Assembly: GCA_005223375.1 (NCBI GenBank)
Contig: RXOD01003818.1
Location: 1 to 55,442, forward strand
DNA length: 55,442 bases
Reading direction: 5' to 3'
DNA from: Amoebophrya sp. AT5.2
Taxonomy: Eukaryota > Sar > Dinophyceae > Syndiniales > Amoebophryaceae
Below the pieces are notes generated by a model that saw only the letters and a program-made list of their open reading frames with translations, ran no database searches and was not told the origin of the DNA. Shown piece by piece: positions 52,801 through 55,442 of the stretch. Position 1 is the first letter of the stretch, and each line of letters begins with the position of its first letter. A program made the position numbers and the translations under genes.

Positions 52801-54204
52801 AAGCACCTCGTAAGCGGCACGGACGTCGACGACCGCACGCACTTTTTTTACGAAATGCGGCCCAAGTGCAGCTTCCGCGAAATGGTTTACGACGCGGAGC
52901 GAGCGGGGGCCGCAGGAGTGATTCTGGTGAACCCAGGCACAAGACGACGCGTGGAGAAACTTGCCGCCGCGAGCGGTGATCCGCGGTTTCCGACGCCAAC
53001 GCTACTCACTTTGTTCGTGAGCGAAGCCGACTACGAGAAAAATCTCAAGGCGTACGAAGTCAACCCAAACAGCGGCGGTGTTGATGATATGGCGTTGAAC
53101 GATCCAGCTAGTATCCGGGCCTTCGGAAACGAGAACGACCGCGGGGAGAAGTTCCAGCCGAACGTTGGCCCCCGTGCAGATGTGCTGACTAGCGACTACC
53201 TCCGCCAGCTTGAACAGCAGTCCGTGCCCACGGGGGCATTCGTCCAGGTTGGGGATTCGCAGAACAGTCATCCAGATACAACGACAAGGCGAGGGTTGGC
53301 AGAGGAGGCTCAGGAGAATTTTAGTCGAGTAGCAGGAGGAGGAGGAGCGGACATGACTCTCTCTTTCCCCCGCTCGTCCGTGTCCGGGGGTTCAGAGACA
53401 AGTGCTCGAGCCGTGCAGCCGAACAAGCGAAGACCGCAAGAACAAGGACAAGATGAACGCGCTCCCAATGCAGCGCTGACACCAGCAGACCACATAAAAA
53501 TATCCGCAGCTAGTCTTGTAGAGAACCAAGCTGAAGGCGTCCTCGCAGGGCGCGTGAAAGCGGCATCGGTAAGCAAACAGGTTTCTTCCCCGCTCCAACC
53601 ACCGCATCGTAAATCAACAAAAATACATATCCGCCGCACGCCAGGAACCGGAACTGTGCATTCATCTTTCGCATCCTCGCCGTCGCCGGGCGGGGGCGGA
53701 ACTTCTACACCCTGGCTTTCTTACTTCGCGCTCTTCATCGTTTGCAGTACTTGCAGCATCCTCATGAATGTTGTTGTTTTCGCGATCAACAACCCGATGG
53801 TCGAGGTGCTGTACTTGAAAACCTCCAAAGTCGCGAAGGTGAAGGCCAAGAGCTGGATTTCGGCGTTCGGCAGCAACATCCTGCGAGCACTAGGGAATCG
53901 AGTGAATTCGGCGGCCAACACCCCGATCTTCGACCCGTTCGGGAGTATCTGCTTTTCGAGTGTGTGGTTTGTCGCATGGTTTGCGGCGGTGGCGGAAGTA
54001 GGGGCTCTCCACAAAGTGTACAAGGCGCCGGTAAGTGGGCTTGAAGCAGACGGAGACTGCGTGGGCAATAATTCTGCAGAATTAGCCGGCGAGATGAGCA
54101 GCTGCGGCAACCGTGTGGGAGTGCCTCACCAGGCGACAAGTGCTGCCGAAACGCACGAACAAGAATTCCAATCCCTTCCTCAACGCGGAGTCGTGATAAT
54201 TTAG
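49825..54204 (+). CDS. 12-TM carrier resembling ATP/ADP (NTT/Tlc) transporters, with a ~590-residue PAN/PA loop
   Basis: Exons are 49825-51610 and 51752-54204 (TAG), 1,412 residues. The 141-bp intron (GTACGCGGAC...TACGCAG) has no in-frame stop but is AT-rich and phase-compatible. About ten hydrophobic spans precede residue 650, for example LWTLSIWLVAIWLLVF, FCMVPVVLLYSVFASVL, FWCQIGGTLGALGGVLTESL and FLIWICSSGHLAIRTLL. Two more follow residue 1245 (YFALFIVCSTCSILMNVVVF, ICFSSVWFVAWFAAVAEVGA). After span 11, NNPMVEVLYLKTSKVAKVKA resembles the Tlc signature around a KEMAY-type stretch before the last span. The loop between spans 10 and 11 holds a PAN-like cysteine cluster (LETCRQDCTDHFPLCNHVS, near 868) and a PA-like domain (ERAGAAGVILVNPG, near 978). 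Tlc carriers exchange nucleotides across organelle or parasite membranes; the substrate here is unknown, and a generic MFS fold is the alternative. Confidence 0.6.
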   Translation: MYAFLWTLSIWLVAIWLLVFPGVRGVTRYRFGAAAGDATSSGSSTAYTTSDRTTRAYSDLAVAFLLLIATQWLAQPIRSSAFQRHVSPSEESRAKEISTFCMVPVVLLYSVFASVLQDQKKLIEYVCHFYGYAFLGFGAYLVYLDVHEDGAALLHDHSHSNQRTKDVYAVRSRTGAAPVDGASFATSTSGALFPGGGIFGHPPDLQHQSQTPFEADLLYPTPSLSFLNHFLFSGTWRRFLMYALYALIDTKAGIALSMTWSCVHLIFRAPTTAAGTESDETRETNAGGGTGTPSLSNETGGGRRGTAGGTAPTPTSTSNSNSTGSAAVVYPYLNFWCQIGGTLGALGGVLTESLQVPISAEHIVTGSSVLYFFLGLGTLAVPYFAVPALYDLELMAEASSGQTSIDGAGGSGGEAHARELEDAGSSHWRNSSQPHDHFDSSHGYGSTRERGGRVNHYELQALPSSAEEAEGLLDRHASSAASPKSDIESGFGTSAMKTRPRGKPPAASFQQKLLTKKPATMRDAIYNTWRQSTEGLQVLMTSRYVFLIWICSSGHLAIRTLLELQGSVLVSYVHQYPEDDGLTLKGPNPKRVADDRTRTISTAFYRYTLFFSFRAGKAIPGFARWPWSQFLTRGSFHVLTYAGMMLLVNGVLSAAVSFYGTSALVSEWGLAKVLRINPLVCFAMMGLFCCATLGAETQGYLTVNGSFVISRPQIEWNDWVALGEDGGRGPSPEGGQDDHDAYYSKAIADAAALAVEPPRGHELVADGIIHVQGCGKDIVQTLQDYIRADHDAAAASRSRDVRGSSDHDSASARSGGGLLAAFSWRHPEDGSLSDFFQLRQCHSQDYVKNEIARQQVIFQRPGALGGGAEEVKFSDEVNTLRATPHGALSPGDAAEELAARALRDSDSLLQNLETCRQDCTDHFPLCNHVSLNRKTRLCRLFHVADSAGAAPGTGGRTAARSTSIAAAGDDAVRLRNLQALIKDHKGCEAVRRKHLVSGTDVDDRTHFFYEMRPKCSFREMVYDAERAGAAGVILVNPGTRRRVEKLAAASGDPRFPTPTLLTLFVSEADYEKNLKAYEVNPNSGGVDDMALNDPASIRAFGNENDRGEKFQPNVGPRADVLTSDYLRQLEQQSVPTGAFVQVGDSQNSHPDTTTRRGLAEEAQENFSRVAGGGGADMTLSFPRSSVSGGSETSARAVQPNKRRPQEQGQDERAPNAALTPADHIKISAASLVENQAEGVLAGRVKAASVSKQVSSPLQPPHRKSTKIHIRRTPGTGTVHSSFASSPSPGGGGTSTPWLSYFALFIVCSTCSILMNVVVFAINNPMVEVLYLKTSKVAKVKAKSWISAFGSNILRALGNRVNSAANTPIFDPFGSICFSSVWFVAWFAAVAEVGALHKVYKAPVSGLEADGDCVGNNSAELAGEMSSCGNRVGVPHQATSAAETHEQEFQSLPQRGVVII

Positions 54205-55069
54205 GGCTGATGAACGCGAACGCCGACGATGGATCTGCAGCTTCCTCTGACTCATGTACGGATTGAAGCTGGAGCTGAATCTGAAGGCAAGACGCAGATG
54301 CGAAGGCCCAAAGAGCACGCTACATTAGTCGACTTCAAGATCAAGCGTAATCGATCAATGTACCAACCAACTGAAAAATTTGAATTTTGCACATGAATGT
54401 ACCAACTGGAACCTTTACCCAGAAGATGCTCGGACTCGCATCGATTCCCATTGTATTGGAATACATTTTGGTTCTTGGTTTCTGCGCCGTCGTTCATCGG
54501 GCGCGGGCCGAGGCGAGACGAGCACGATGAAAGAGCGCCGGAATCGTCAGTCGCGACATAGCACACAACACGAGCAGCAGGAGCGGGCACGCACTCTGAC
54601 GATGATCCATCTTCCAGAAACGTAGTAGAAAAATGCTGTTGGGCTTGAGTATAAAGCTGAAAGAGTTGCATCTGACCCGGACACGGACTAGTGCTGTTGT
54701 CTGTCTTCAGAGGCGGCGGAGGTGGAAGAAGTTAGCACTTGGCCGCCGTATGGGGATGGCCAGGGTTTGCCGCTCGTACAAAAGATGCGGTAGTGTTCAA
54801 GCCGACGAGTGAGAAGTGCGATTCAGAGAACGAAAGAGATTGACAAGAGATGATACGACGACGTGCTGGACGGCGCAAAGTTTTCAAAGCAGTTTTCTTG
54901 CACAGCTCCAGCTGCAGCTGCTCGTCCTCCGTTTCCTTAACTGATGTGGACATCGATATATGTGGTCCCAACCCAGTCCATTTCTTCCAACTGGAACTAA
55001 CAACCGTACCAATCTGCAGGATCCTAGGCTAGTCACAGCAGGCTGCGCTCGGCCGTTGGTATACAAAAA
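54205..55069. other. 0.9-kb intergenic stretch, no supported gene
   Basis: Only short frames of poor composition. The right end is the 5' flank of the next gene (TATACAAAAAATGCCA). Confidence 0.5.
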
Positions 55070-55442
55070 ATGCCACGGCTCCGGGGCGGGGCGCGGTCGT
55101 CCACTGCAGTGGTCGCGTTCTGTGGCGCAGTTCTGTCGACGTCCACTTTCTCGCTGCAATCATGGGCGCGTGAGCAAGGTGCGACCGCTGAGGACCCGGT
55201 TTCCGTGCTGAATAGTCTGGATCAGGAGATCTTTGCCGCTCCAACTACCGGTGGAAACAATGACGTGTCCTCGGCGCCCAGAGCGACAGCTGAAAGACAG
55301 AACGACACCTCGGATCGGGCGAGTCAGAAAGTCGCATTTCTCGAGGAGAGCAAGAGCGGCTTCCGACTCCAGTGCCCACCAGGCCAACCGTGCAACTGCA
55401 ACTGCCACTGCAACAAAGCGGCCGCGGGACCACCGGGTGGCG
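55070..55442 (+). CDS. N-terminus of a secreted Cys-rich, possibly collagen-like protein (truncated by window end)
   Basis: The frame from ATG 55070 stays open to the last base (about 124 residues). It begins with a clear signal-type peptide: basic start MPRLRGGARSS, then hydrophobic AVVAFCGAVLSTSTFS. A polar, Thr/Ser-rich stretch follows, then LEESKSGFRLQCPPGQPCN with CNCNCHCNK, and then AAAGPPGG at the edge. The dense cysteine motif followed by Gly-Pro residues resembles the layout of small extracellular collagens, but too little is visible to decide. Same strand as every other gene here. Confidence 0.55.
   Translation, partial: MPRLRGGARSSTAVVAFCGAVLSTSTFSLQSWAREQGATAEDPVSVLNSLDQEIFAAPTTGGNNDVSSAPRATAERQNDTSDRASQKVAFLEESKSGFRLQCPPGQPCNCNCHCNKAAAGPPGG

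Noticed and set aside
1..55442. rRNA, tRNA, snRNA or dinoflagellate spliced-leader genes
   Set aside because: I looked for conserved cores (for example GGTTCRANYCC tRNA loops and a leader-like CCGTAGCCATTTTGG) and found none that could be supported.

Overview
The window looks like nuclear DNA of a compact, gene-dense protist. Every convincing gene is on the + strand, most are split by short GT-AG introns, and many products are alanine-, serine- or glycine-rich with long disordered stretches. One-directional gene order, many secreted or ER-lumen proteins and a terminal-inverted-repeat element suggest an alveolate, possibly a dinoflagellate relative such as a syndinian parasite. That placement is inference; no rRNA, tRNA or spliced-leader sequence was found to test it.

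Gene models were built by joining reading frames at GT...AG pairs that keep phase. Lengths sum to whole codons in every complete model. In order: the tail of a truncated gene (1-526); an unknown 4-exon gene (1394-3531); a 767-bp inverted-repeat element with a 5-bp target duplication (3928-4694); an unknown gene with an unresolved 5' end (5061-7078); a 16-bp minisatellite (7639-7718); two intronless unknown genes (8553-9590, 9686-10828); two neighbouring, apparently paralogous secreted cysteine-rich proteins (11912-15548, 16469-18275); a 2,192-residue protein made of two fused CS-PDI units (19066-33514); a type II membrane protein (35056-38768); an alpha-solenoid-like protein (39825-42249); a large low-complexity coiled-coil protein (43641-48467); a 12-TM carrier with a giant PAN/PA loop (49825-54204); and the start of a secreted cysteine-rich protein (55070 to the window end).

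The third exon of the PDI gene lies 7.6 kb downstream of its second. The intron between them (24657-32252) holds a GC-rich block that reads mainly as protein on the - strand: a 603-residue ORF, a frame continued past a TAG, and further broken frames with CxxC pairs. I take it to be a degenerate mobile element, but I found no reverse transcriptase, integrase or transposase motif and cannot place its ends.

No operon-like pathway is evident. The common theme is the secretory system: an ER thiol-oxidoreductase, several disulfide-rich secreted or membrane proteins (PAN-like, Cys-rich), and a carrier with extracytoplasmic-type domains. Functions given are family-level inferences from visible motifs; most genes are not recognised.
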